From Gordionus sp. m RMFG-2023 (Eukaryota; Nematomorpha; Gordioida; Chordodea; Parachordodidae), in contig NC_088775.1 in the NCBI RefSeq assembly GCF_954871325.1, positions 73,509,561 to 73,573,560 of the forward strand: 64,000 bases of DNA. The letters run 5' to 3'. Within the stretch, counting starts at the first letter, position 1; each line of letters begins with the position of its first letter. The translations under genes and the position numbers were made by a program. Below, piece by piece: positions 20,310 to 30,660 of this stretch. The notes beneath the pieces are model-generated. The model did not search any database. It was not told the DNA's origin and worked only from the letters and a program-made list of their open reading frames with translations.

Positions 20310-23178
20310 CAGGGTTGGTATGTCGGTCAATTGACCGGTCAAATTCGGTCAATTGACTGGTCAATTGACCGGAGGAGTATTTGACTGGTCAAATACGGTC
20401 AAATACTCTAAAATATTAATGGCGAATAAATATTTTGATATAATTAACTAGTATGCATTAAAAGCATGTTTATCAATCTTATTATTTTTTTATTAAAATA
20501 TAAATATGTAATTTTTCTAAATATAGTAATATTTTTAGTTATTTTTTTGCCTAATCATTGCCGTTTCTCGCCTTCTTTATTTTTTTCAATTCATTTTTCT
20601 TAAAAAAAATAAAAATACCCGATTTATTATAATCATAATATAATTTTTTCATTCTTATTTTTTAATAAATTTAAATTTTATTTAATATTTAGCCGAGTAT
20701 AAATTATATTAATTCTCATTTGTTTTACTTACACTTGCTATATTTGGTTTTTAAAATTAATTTTCATTTTAATTGTTCTGGTCAGATTTACGGAATATTA
20801 TTCAATTCTGGTAAAAAGTTTATTATATTATATTTATAATATTAAGAAATTATTGGAATAATTGGTCGATAATTATAAAATAGTTAAGATTGATTAACTT
20901 TACAATAATCAAAATCATTTTTTGTTAAATTTTAATATATTAGGGATTATGGTCAAACCAAAGCATCATGTTTGGAAACATTTTCAAGAAGTACGCGATG
21001 GTAAATCAGTTAAAGCGGTGTGCAAGTTTTGCAAGATGTCCTATATCACCCACGTTGATAGAATGGTCAAACATTTATTAAGCAGCTGTACTATGTGCCC
21101 TGTTATAATTAAGGAAAAATTTTATTCAAATTCCAAAATATCAACCTCTACAAAAAATATCACAAATGTAATTTGTAATACTTCTAAGTCTAACTCTAAT
21201 GAAGAATTGGGTGAAATTAGTGAGAATGATTATCAAATGAACAATATTTTGTCTTGTGACTCAGGAGAATTTGATTCCCTTATTTCTAATCAATCTACAA
21301 GCAAGGCGATTAAATATAAATCTCAATCTTGTATAACCGGTTTCATAGATAGAATTAATCCCAAAGAAAAAAATGAGCTGGATCAATTGTTTGCAAAGGC
21401 TGTATATGCGAGCAATTTACCTTTCCACATCACTGAAAATCCCTACATCCAAGAATTTTTTAAAAAAATACGTCCTATTTACACATTACCCAGGAGAAGG
21501 CAGCTGGCTGGATATCTTCTAGACAAAGCGTCAGGTGATATGGAGGTGAGAGTTGCAGATATAATAGATAAAGCTCCTTACTTATCAATTGTATCAGATG
21601 GCTGGAGCAACATTAGAAACGAGAGTATTATTAATTTTATGGTGATGACGCCTGTTCCAGTGTTCTACAAATTTCTAAATACTGAGGAAAATCGCCATAC
21701 GGCAGATTATATTGCCCAGGAATTTAAAAATGTAATTCATGAATTGAATCCGGTAAAAGTATATTCTTTAGTTACTGATAATGCCGCTAACATGAAAGCA
21801 GCCTGGAGAATTCTAAAATCTGAATCTATTTATAATCATATACAATGTTATGGTTGTGCAGCGCATACATTGCAGTTATTCTTTCAAGATTTTGAACGAT
21901 TGGACGCCTTCAGTGACCATATTTCAATAATTAAAAAAATTGTTAAATTTTTCAAGAATAAATACATACCAGCTGCAGTATTTTCCCGTAATAAGAATCT
22001 TCATGGCATACCATCTACATTAAGTACAATTAGCCAAACAAGATGGGCATCGTCAATAAAATGTATGGAGCAAATTCAAATATGCAAGAAAGCTCTAAAA
22101 GCATCAGTTGTTGAAGAAGCTGTTTGTGATAATTGTCCCATAGAAATTACCAATAATATATTAAACGAAGAATTTTGGACGAAAAATTTAAAATTTTTAG
22201 CTATACTCCAACCTTTAGCTACCTCATTGTTGAAAGTGCAAGGGGATAAATGTACTTTGGCCCAAGTAAAAAACGAGATGCTTAATTTGGAAAAACACAT
22301 AATACAATCATGCCATGATTCTATATTTTCTCCATCTCAAGAAAAAAAAATTAAGGTTATGTTTGAAAAGAGAAAAACTGATATAAATACATGTGCTCAC
22401 AATGCTGCTTATTTATTGGACCCCCAATATCAAGGGGAGCATCTTACTAATACTGAATTTGATGAAGCATGTAATATAATACAAGAATTGGGTATTTTAC
22501 AAGGTGGTGATAATCAAAATATTTTGAGTAATATAGTAAATTTCAGAAGCAAAAGCGGTATATTTAATAGCCATAATATGTGGAAAGTTGTAACTTCCAT
22601 AAGAAACAATCAAATTTCGGCCTCAAGTTGGTGGAATGCATTTTGCCCACCTTGCCCATTAAGAGAAGTCGCTAATATTTTACTAACATTTCCTAGTTCG
22701 ACTTCTTCTTCTGAAAGAAATTGGTCGGTTTGGGGCAATATTCACACGAAAAACAGAAATAGATTAAAGGCTTCTACAGCAGGAAAATTAGTAAGAGTGT
22801 ATCATAATTTAAGATTGATTAAAAATATTAAAGAAAATAATGATATTGAATATGAATCGGAACAAGACTCTGCCACGGAGGGTGAAACATTGACTATAGA
22901 ATGAATTAAAAAATATTATGATATTTATTATTATACATAGATTTATTATAATATTATATAAATGCAAAATAAAGTTAATATTGGTGTAAAAAACATTTAT
23001 TTGAATTTGACCATATTTGACCATATTTGACCATAGGTCAAATATCGGTCAATTGACCGAATTGTATTTGACCGGTCAAATATCGGTCAATTGACCGAAT
23101 TGTATTTGACCATATTTGACCGGTCAAATATCGGTCAATTGACCGAATTGTATTTGACCGGTCAAATGCACAACCCTG
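20310..23178 (+). mobile_element. Complete-looking hAT transposon
   Basis: The ends are CAGGGTTGGTATG (20310) and CATGCACAACCCTG-like (to 23178), flanked by an exact 8-bp duplication ATATTATC (20302-20309 and 23179-23186). It carries one uninterrupted transposase gene. Dense subterminal motifs GGTCAATTGACCG and TTTGACCGGTCAAA, themselves palindromic, fill 20330-20410 and 23010-23168. In other hATs such motifs bind the transposase BED finger. With perfect duplication, intact ends and an intact gene it is the youngest-looking DNA transposon here. Confidence 0.95.
20922..22904 (+). CDS. hAT transposase, BED finger, DUF659, dimerisation domain
   Basis: 660 residues, normal length for the family, with no stop. 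The N-terminal BED finger reads VWKHFQEV..., CKFC and HVDRMVKHLLSSC. Catalytic core blocks are LSIVSDGWSNIRNESI (first Asp), YSLVTDNAANMKAAWRIL (second Asp) and CYGCAAHTLQLFFQDF (Cys-x2-His insertion start). QTRWASSI follows. The C-terminal dimerisation block FPSSTSSSERNWSVWGNIHTK has the conserved Glu-Arg and Trp. Met 10 (MVKPKHHVW, 20949) directly precedes the BED finger and may be the real start. It would excise and reinsert the element through its 8-bp staggered cut. The acidic C-terminal tail (EYESEQDSATEGE) is almost repeated in the hAT fragment at 60952-61389, showing a relative in the genome. Confidence 0.93.
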   Translation: MLNFNILGIMVKPKHHVWKHFQEVRDGKSVKAVCKFCKMSYITHVDRMVKHLLSSCTMCPVIIKEKFYSNSKISTSTKNITNVICNTSKSNSNEELGEISENDYQMNNILSCDSGEFDSLISNQSTSKAIKYKSQSCITGFIDRINPKEKNELDQLFAKAVYASNLPFHITENPYIQEFFKKIRPIYTLPRRRQLAGYLLDKASGDMEVRVADIIDKAPYLSIVSDGWSNIRNESIINFMVMTPVPVFYKFLNTEENRHTADYIAQEFKNVIHELNPVKVYSLVTDNAANMKAAWRILKSESIYNHIQCYGCAAHTLQLFFQDFERLDAFSDHISIIKKIVKFFKNKYIPAAVFSRNKNLHGIPSTLSTISQTRWASSIKCMEQIQICKKALKASVVEEAVCDNCPIEITNNILNEEFWTKNLKFLAILQPLATSLLKVQGDKCTLAQVKNEMLNLEKHIIQSCHDSIFSPSQEKKIKVMFEKRKTDINTCAHNAAYLLDPQYQGEHLTNTEFDEACNIIQELGILQGGDNQNILSNIVNFRSKSGIFNSHNMWKVVTSIRNNQISASSWWNAFCPPCPLREVANILLTFPSSTSSSERNWSVWGNIHTKNRNRLKASTAGKLVRVYHNLRLIKNIKENNDIEYESEQDSATEGETLTIE

Positions 23179-23186
23179 ATATTATC

Positions 23187-23620
23187 TATTAACTTTCCAA
23201 GAATTAATAATAAAATATTCGCGATTTTCATAGTTTTAGCCAAATCTATAATATTTTTTGTAAAGTATTCATAAAATTATGGTGTAATTAAATAATTGTT
23301 AAAAGATATTGTAAATTTTAATTTATATAACTATAAATTCACAATATAAATTGCTAAATATTTTTATAAAAAATATATATTTCATAGAATACGCGTGAAT
23401 TCAATGTACATTTTTGAAATGATTTTTAAATATATTTGATATTATGTAATTAATTTAGTGTTCTTTTTTTTATTTCCATATTATTTCTTAAAATAAATGC
23501 AAAATTAAAGGGCTGACTTGGTAAAAATATATTTTTTTGCTAAGAAAATCTAAAAGTAACAATTGTATTGAATATTATTTTGACTATCAAATATATATTA
23601 TAAATTATTGTAGAAAATAT
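23187..23620. other. AT-rich spacer
   Basis: No gene or repeat is recognised between the hAT and the P-like element. It ends with GAAAATAT (23613-23620), the left target duplication of the P-like element. Confidence 0.6.
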
Positions 23621-23831
23621 CAATGACATTAATACTATAGACTGCCGATTATATTTGAAGTGGCAAAAATTGAAGTGACTGGTGGCCATTTTGTGTTTGT
23701 ATCTTTTACGAAAGAACCATATGATAATTTCATAAATTTCAGGTATATTTTTATTATGTTTATATTTATAATATATATATATATTCCAATTAAACACCAA
23801 TTTATTATTTACCTTATATATTATAGTATAT

Positions 23832-24345
23832 ATGAATCAAATAAAGGTCACTACTGAATATGAAGAAATGAAAGTTAGATGTGATATCTGTTTACATTCC
23901 TTAATTGATAATTCCGCAAACGACAATAATTATACATTAATAAAAATTAAGAATTATGGTGGATTGATAATACCATCCCAAAGCGTATCAAATTTATGCA
24001 AAATAACAGAGAGCTCATTCAGGGCTTTTGAAAAAGTAGATGAAATAACCAAAAGACATGCTGTTAAAAAAATAGAATGTCTAATATTGTCAAAAATATT
24101 AGGCACAAATATCCTTAGTGATCTGCAAGATCATATGTTTGATCAAGAGGCAGGGTTAAGTCATTATCAAATTATAATAAGACTTATAATAAAAAGGTAT
24201 ATATAATATTTACTTAATTTTAATAAAAATTTATTTTCAGATACCTGCACATAAGAATGCATCATTTTGGTAATAAAGTAAATCAAAAATTACAATTAAA
24301 TATCAGGCAAAAACTAAACAAGGCTGTACTTTTTCAAGGGCAATA
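23832..24345 (+). pseudogene. P element transposase, C-terminal part
   Basis: The region reads CDICLHSLIDN, then IKIKNYGGLIIPSQSVSNL and CKITESSFRAFEKV, the GGL.VPS...... C...E..FR pattern of P element transposase C-termini. After LIIKR an intron with GTATAT...TTTCAG (24197-24240) leads to RYLHIRMHHFGNK and IRQKLNKAVLFQGQ with a stop at 24345, the typical P transposase end. The catalytic core (RNase H fold) is absent upstream, so this is a fragment. Intron length, about 44 bp, matches host introns. Confidence 0.78.
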
Positions 24346-24890
24346 AACCAAGTAATATAAAAATATGTTATTTAACTTAAATATTTATAGGTGAAGAACA
24401 AATTATCTGAAAATTTCTAATGACTTTATTGGTTATAATAAATTAATTTTATTAGACATAAATATAACATATATATATTATTTGTATTTATTATTGATTT
24501 ATAAGATTAATATTTTCTTTTCGCGATACATATTAATTATAATAATACAATTATTTTATTTGATGTAAATATAACATAATATATATTATTTGTATTTTTC
24601 ATGATATATATTTACATTATTGATTTTTATACTTTAGTGAATTAAATTTAAATAAAGAAATATATTTAGAAATGGATAGTTTATATTTATTAAGGAATAA
24701 CATAATTATAAGCAAAAATAAAACATAAAAGACATAAATTATAAAAATACAAAAGAAATCTAGAATTGATTTCTATAAAAAAAAATATTCATGTATTTTT
24801 GAATTAATTCGTCTTCTAGGAAACCTGCATGTTATAATTTATTATTCATTATTTTGTTACTTTTAGAAGATGCTTTGGAAAATTAAAAAT

Positions 24891-25149
24891 TTATGGTATT
24901 GCTCCCTCTCTTAATTGAACATGATTTGTACCAGATGGAATAAATGAATCTGGTGTAAAATGCTTTGAACATAATTTACTATATTTTGTTACATTGAAGT
25001 TCTCTCTCTTCACAGCATGGGTCCACTTTTGTAATAATATTTTATCTTTCATAGGAAATCTGCCATAAATAATTTTTACAATAGAATAAATAATTTGAGA
25101 TATCATACTTATGAAAAGAAATTTTGCTTCCTCAGCAATATACTACCAT
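24891..25149 (-). pseudogene. THAP zinc finger of P-like element
   Basis: On the minus strand an ATG at 25149 gives MVVYC, then GSKISFHK. A short intron of about 50 bp (GTATGA...GGCAG) is followed by FPMKDKILLQKWTHAVKREN and YSKLCSKHFTPDSFI, ending at LREGAIP. This is the C2CH THAP fold (Trp, Cys and CSKHF are kept), the DNA-binding domain of P transposases. There is an in-frame stop after the first Cys and the second zinc Cys is Ser, so it is broken. It faces the C-terminal fragment on the other strand. Confidence 0.8.
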
Positions 25150-25507
25150 TTTAAATCTTTTAGTAATTAAAAAATATTAAATTGAATTCTTATAAAAGAT
25201 ATTCATTATTAAATAATAAATTGCAAATGTTAATAAAGAGCATAAATATTTCAAGTAAAATATTCAGTAATGACCTTTATTTGATTCATATATACTATAA
25301 TATATAAGGTAAATTGGTGTTTAATTAGAATATATATATATATTATAAATATAAACATAATAAAAATATACCTGAAATTCATGAAATTATCATATGCTTC
25401 TTTCGTAAAAGATACAAACACAAAATGGCCACCAGTCACTTCAATTTTTGCCACTTCAAATTTGATTTTAGCATTACGATCGGCAGTCTATAGTATTAAT
25501 GTCATTG

Positions 25508-25595
25508 GAAAATATAAATCTATGAACAAAATTAGGCCGACGCCCGACAAAAATGAACCGAAAACAAGCCAAAGGGTGTAGACAAATCTTAAAAC
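25508..25595 (-). other. Possible host membrane-protein exon next to P insertion
   Basis: The minus strand reads RFVYTLWLVFGSFLSG followed by VGLILFIDLYF, a plausible transmembrane helix with Gly-rich packing, running up to the P-like element. When the element and one duplication are ignored, the frame ends two codons later. Base composition is less AT-rich than around it. I do not recognise the protein and upstream exons were not found, so this is tentative. Confidence 0.22.
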
Positions 25596-27149
25596 AATTA
25601 TATTATTTGTTGTTTCATAAAAATTAAGATTAAAATAATAAAAACAAACTCTTTGAATTCTTATTTCAAAATCTTTTGTTATATTTAGAGAAAATAAATA
25701 TATAATTAAAATATTATAATTGTAACCCGAAAAACAGCTGATAATATTAAGCAAGAAATTCATATCTATCAGGCCTGGGTACGTAGCGAAGACCGAAACA
25801 GCGAAAATTTTAAAAATGTTCCCAAAAATGTTCTCAGTATGGCGAAAATTTTTGATATGAGAAAAGTATATAATTAGTTTTACAAATGAAAATCCCAACA
25901 GTCTCTGAAAATTTAAAAACAATTATTGTAAATGAAATATTAATAATTTAATGTGATTAAATAAATTTAATAATTTAGGAACAAATTCAATTCAGTAAGC
26001 AACTTTCTTATAAGAGATACTCAATCCTTTCCTGTTGAAAGTATAAATTTTTTACCAAATGTTTTTAGTATGTTTAATAATTTTAGGCCCAAATTTAATT
26101 CAGCCAACCTAAAATGCAGTAGAAGAAGATACAGAGGTCATGCTTACTTCTGCTGAAGGTATGGATTTATTTATTTATTATATTAAATTATTTAGGTCCA
26201 AATAATTCTGCTTGCAAATGATAATAAATCAGAAAAGCATTTATTGAAGATTATTATTATATGAATATAATATTCCTTTTTTTCAACCCTTTAAATAAAC
26301 ATAATTAATAAATCTATTTTAGATGATTGTGATTTTCCAATAGATATAGCAATGCTCTAATTGATTCACATCATTATAGTTTTTATATATATTTAATATG
26401 TATAGATATGAATCATGTCTATTCACTGTTAATATTTTATATGAATGTATATTGTATTATGATTGTGTTATTATAATATTATATATTATTCAGTGCAAAT
26501 ATAAATGATCAATCTGTCTATGCAATGTATAAATACTTAAAATAAATAATTTATTATTATATAAAGAAGGCTTTAACACTAAAAATAAAAAATCTAAATC
26601 CTATTATTTTGATATGGACACTCATCAAAAAAGTGAATGTAAAAAATTAGTATTTATAAATTGAAAAATAAATACCAGAAAATATATAAATATCATGTTT
26701 AGGATTTAAAAATAATCGTAATCTTAGGCAATAACAATTTATTGTGAAAATATTTATTGCTCTAGATTAAATAATTTTATGTAAATCATTTTTATAATTT
26801 ATTTAAAAATTTATATTAAACATTATATTTAATTAATAATATACTAAATATTTACAATATCTATTTTATTGATAATATTTAAAGAATGTAGAGTTTATCT
26901 AATGGCCATATATATTAAAATAATATACATAAAATTAGTATTTATAAATTGACAATATATACCATGTTAATAATTTAATTTATTGGGAAAAGTTTAATAA
27001 GATAAATTTATAGAGATCATTTTCATTATATATTTAAAAAATTAATATTAAATATAGAATAATTATTAATTATATACTAAATATTTACTATTATTATTAA
27101 TATTTTAATAATAGATATAATATTTTAATTTATGACTTTTTAGTGGAGT
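25596..27149. other. AT-rich region without recognised gene
   Basis: About 1.55 kb with no ORF that looks like coding sequence. A short stretch near 26115-26160 (AVEEDTEVMLTSAEG followed by GTATGG) could be an exon end, but nothing around it supports a gene. A block near 25770-25860 repeats GCGAAAATTTT twice. Confidence 0.45.
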
Positions 27150-27615
27150 AATACATTATGTGATAATACGTGATAAAGCGCATTCGCCCTCTCAACGTTG
27201 TGGGAACAACAGAGCTACGCTAGGTTTTTCTCATTTCTATCTAACTGGATTATTAAAGTTATCGGGGAAGAAAATATGAGAAGCCCTTTACACGTTTGTG
27301 GGCAATCCGCACGTATTTGTACGCACAATAGTCCGAGGACTTTCATTTAAACGTCTGTGGGCTGATTAAGAGGGAAAGGCCTAAAAAGACAGCCCACACC
27401 CATACCTATAATCCTATTTGTATCTAATCATTATTGGAAAGGGGGAGGCTCGTTTAAGTTAATATTTAGCGAGTCATTTTTAATAAAATGTAATTATTAA
27501 ATAAGAGAAAAGGAACCTGTACTATTAAGGTAATCAAGTAGATAAAGGGGGAGAAGGGTTTGGTAAAGGATGAGGAATTTCATCTTAGGTACCTAGATTT
27601 AATCTTAAGAAGCTT

Positions 27616-29354
27616 TTAGATAGAATTTTTATTGTTATTCAATCTAACGAACTGTTTCCAGTTTATATTCAGATCATCAACATCTTTCAAAACGCGGTGA
27701 AACCATAACGTCTTGTATCTGCTGTATGATTTACCTCTACAGGTAAAGAGCCAAGTTAAAGCGTCATGAACCAGATTACTGTTAGGATATCTTAAAATGT
27801 GGGCTAAAAATTGAATTCGTTTTTTCTTGAGTATAATGTGGAACGGAGTGTGTTTCGATTGTCTCCATAATCTTTCGTTTGTTATGAGTCTAGGGTAGAA
27901 GACGCCGTTAATTATCCTTAAGCACTTGTTAATAAACGTCTGGCATTTTCTGTTGTTTGCTTTAGTGATTTCCCATGTTTCATAACCATATAATAGAACA
28001 GGAATCACCGTTGAATTAAAGATGCGTAGTCTAGTGAAGGTAGGAATCTCTCTAGTCTTCCAAAGCTTGAAATACTTATAGAAAGCTGCCCTGGCTTTTT
28101 GTAATCTTAACCTGAGTTCCTCTTTACATCCCCCTCTATTATCTAAGGTAATTCCAATATATTTTATTTGAGTAACCACCTTGATCGTCTCCGATCCGAT
28201 ATCAATATTTTCTATAGGAGGCGTGGGTCTTGCTAAGAGAATCATAGTTTTCTTAAAATTTATTTCTAACCCAACTTTCAAGCTTACCAGTTTCAACTAG
28301 TGTTGTTAAACGGCTCGTTTTGAGCCGATTTTTAAAAACGGCTAACTCAATATTTTATCCAGAAAAATATTACGCAAGCTTGTAGATTTTGTTCATAGAA
28401 GGAACAAAAGTCTAGACATATATTATAAAAATCTCGAGGCTTAGGCAATATTTTTCTGGCTAAAATAGTGAGTTAGCCGTTTTTAAAAATCGGCTCAAAT
28501 GAGTGGTTTAACAACACTAGTTTCAACAATTGAATGAGATTCACGGTTTCCTTAAGGTCCTTTGTAATGATTACCACATAATCAGCGTAGGAAATAATTA
28601 TATTCTCTAGATGAAACGTATTACTCATTGATGTGTTAAGTTCCAGTAGATTAGCCGCGCCCAATGTGTCTTTTAGAATTTTGTTCATTACTATGATAAA
28701 GAGGACTGGTGAAAGGACGCAGCCTTGTTTTACTCCTTTCCTAATCCTAAATGGTGAAGAAACTTTATTGTTTACTCTGCAAGTGGCAAACAGATTATTA
28801 TAGTGGTGTCGTAATATCTTGATAATATTTGGGTCAATTCCAACCTCTGATAATGTTTTCCAGAGTGCATCATGGTTGACATTATCGAACGCCTGTTTAA
28901 AATCGATAAAGGTTAAGTAGAAGGGTAGCTTATACCTATCACATTTTTGGATGATAATTTTGAGAGCAAGAAAGGGCTCCATGATATTTTTGCCAGGGCG
29001 ATAAGCGCAAATATATTTGGCAAAGAGGTTTTGTGAAGTTTGCAGAATACGAATCTTGAGTGCTATTGCCCTATAGTCACCGAATTTAGTGGGATTTGAG
29101 ATTTTGGGGAAGTTGCAAAGGGTGGAAAGATTCCAATCCTTCGGATTGAAGATAATTTGCAAAAATCATGTTACAGCAGTTTTTGTCGCTTTGAGATGTT
29201 CACTAGTAATATTATCTGGGCCAGGGGCTTTATGATTTCCAAGTTTTTTAAGTGAAGTGGAAATCTCAATTAGTGAGAATTGTGGGGTGGATTGAGGCGT
29301 ATCTTGCAATTCCGGTGGTATATTTATTGGTCTCCTAGATTCAAAGATCCTCAT
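27616..29354 (-). pseudogene. LINE reverse transcriptase and C-terminal domain
   Basis: Blocks on the minus strand: LGNHKAPGPDNITSEHLKA (29166-29354), FIDFKQAFDNVNHDALWKTL (motif A), RKGVKQGCVLSPVLF (motif B) and IISYADYVVIITKD (motif C). Motif C should be YADD. Here the second Asp is Tyr, which would abolish polymerisation in known RTs. After the inserted MITE, 27616-28296 continues with INFKKTMILL, a KYIGITLDNRGG block (RT thumb side), then VIPVLLYGYETWEITKAN, RKCQTFINKCLRII and HILRYP. A frame change separates 29162 from 29166. Confidence 0.87.
28298..28519. mobile_element. hAT MITE inserted in the LINE
   Basis: 222 bp, TAGTGTTGTTAAAC to GTTTAACAACACTA, with an exact 8-bp duplication GTTTCAAC (28290-28297 and 28520-28527). 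The arms are inverted for about 50 bp (TTTTTAAAAACGGCTAACTC and its complement). There is no ORF. It is the best preserved member of the TAGTGTTG family also seen at 15291, 36135 and about 55680, and it interrupts the LINE RT region, so it is younger than the LINE insertion. Confidence 0.93.
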
Positions 29355-29508
29355 GTAATAATCAGTCTACCAACTGATCATCCTGGTCAATTATGATTCT
29401 GTTATTTTCCAGACGAATGGTAGGAAATTTTTTGAAGGTTTTTGATTTGCAAAAATATTGTTTGGTATAAGCGTTAAAAAGTCTATTTCCTCTCATATCT
29501 GCATCGAT

Positions 29509-30659
29509 TTAGCAAGCTTTTCTGGCAGTGAAGATCCTTCTGTCGCTTCTTAGAGATCTCTGTATGGACTTCCAAAATTCCCTATCAAAGTGGCCATTTA
29601 AACGCAGCTCCTCAATTTTCTCCATAGTTGCCGTGGATGTCCAATCCTTTCTCGCGAGAGGGCTATTTATTCCTAAAACCTCGCTATCTTCATGAATGCC
29701 ATTTTTGAAAATCATCCAGCATTCTTCCACAGTTTTGGACCGGGATATGCTTTCAAAATTCATTGCATTCTTGCATAATCTTCGGTCGAAGAGCTCTTTA
29801 ATCTCTGGTACCTGTAGATTATTGATATTTTGCTTTCTGGGTAGATTTGCCGATTGGTTAGAGTTGTTATTTGGTCCAATTGAGGTACTCCATATGTTCC
29901 TTATCAGGATCTTGGCTTTGACCATTTTATGGTCAGAAAGATTTACACACGTCATGGCCATTATATCTTCGAACCAGCCGTGGACGTTTGAAATAAAAAA
30001 ATCTATTTGCGATTTGTAATTTCCCCTTTTAAAAGTGAGTGTATTATTCTCTCTATGATAGAAAAAAGTATTTTTAATTTTGAGATTTTTACTACCACAC
30101 AACTCAAGTAGTTTTCTACTGTCGTCTCCATTAGGCTGAGCAAGGGCTGCATTTCCAATAATGTTTTTCCTTTTATAAATCTCCTCCGAACAAATCCTGT
30201 TATTTAGATCGCCCATCAAAATTATGTTGTATCTTCTGGGTAAAGCGTTAATTATATTTTCAGATCGTCGAGAAAAAGTAATCTATCCCTCCTGTTTGGT
30301 TGTGCATACACATTCCCTAGTATTGTTGGCCTAAAATTTGTGTTGATATATAATAACCCACATCTCTCTGAAATAGGTGTAAACTTATTTATATGGCTGA
30401 ATATTTTCTTGTTTATCAAAAATCCGACACCTGACCAACTGTTAGAGGTAGTACCAAAGCAGTATAAAATAAAGTGATTAAAGGTTGCAGTAACGCTGTC
30501 TCGGGTATGAGTCTCCTGTAGAGCAATTATGTCTATTTTCTCGTCTGCCATTAATCTCAGTAAAATAACGAGTTTATTCCATAGGCCATTAATATTTAGT
30601 GAAGAAATAAGTAGCTATCCCTTAAGATTTTGCATAGTTCTGCAATAATTATTCTCCAT
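29509..30659 (-). pseudogene. LINE endonuclease (EEP family)
   Basis: The ATG at 30659 is followed after one stop by LNINGLWNKLVILLRLMADE. Then come IDIIALQETHTRD (catalytic Glu), WSGVGFLINKK, ILGNVYAQPN, MMGDLNNRI (Asp and Asn), the YKSQIDFFISN block and NLSDHKMVKA (Asp-His). All active-site motifs of the APE-like nuclease that nicks target DNA are present and in order. A frame change lies between 30219 and 30252. The C-terminal part (to 29509) is a linker to the RT. Confidence 0.85.
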
Positions 30660-30660
30660 T

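Larger units (their letters stand above)
23621..25507. mobile_element. P-like element with long inverted arms
   Basis: Termini CAATGACATTAATACTATAG are inverted at 23621 and 25507 and flanked by an exact 8-bp duplication GAAAATAT (23613-23620 and 25508-25515), the duplication size of P elements. The terminal inverted arms extend about 240 bp inward (23621-23860 against 25260-25507) with a 10-bp indel, and both contain a short coding piece (AKIEVTGGHFVFVSFTKE). Inside, a P transposase C-terminus reads rightward and a THAP finger reads leftward, so the original gene has been rearranged. The 545 bp between them (24346-24890) is empty AT-rich DNA. Confidence 0.88.
27150..30660 (-). mobile_element. 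LINE with apurinic-type endonuclease, RTE-like
   Basis: On the minus strand an EEP endonuclease (29509-30659) is followed by reverse transcriptase (28473-29162) and a C-terminal domain (27616-28296) with the LLYGYETW...CLRII pattern of RTE and related LINEs. The GC-richer 3' part (27180-27615) is the likely 3' UTR; its end is uncertain and no poly-A tail or target duplication was found. A 222-bp MITE sits inside the RT C-terminal region. The element is decayed, with frame changes near 29163, 29355-29508 and 30220-30251. Clade assignment beyond RTE-like is not safe. Confidence 0.85.

Noticed and set aside
25596-25922. Upstream part of the long minus-strand ORF ending near 25488
   Set aside because: Composition is random AT-rich sequence; only the last helix-like piece looked coding and is reported separately at low confidence.
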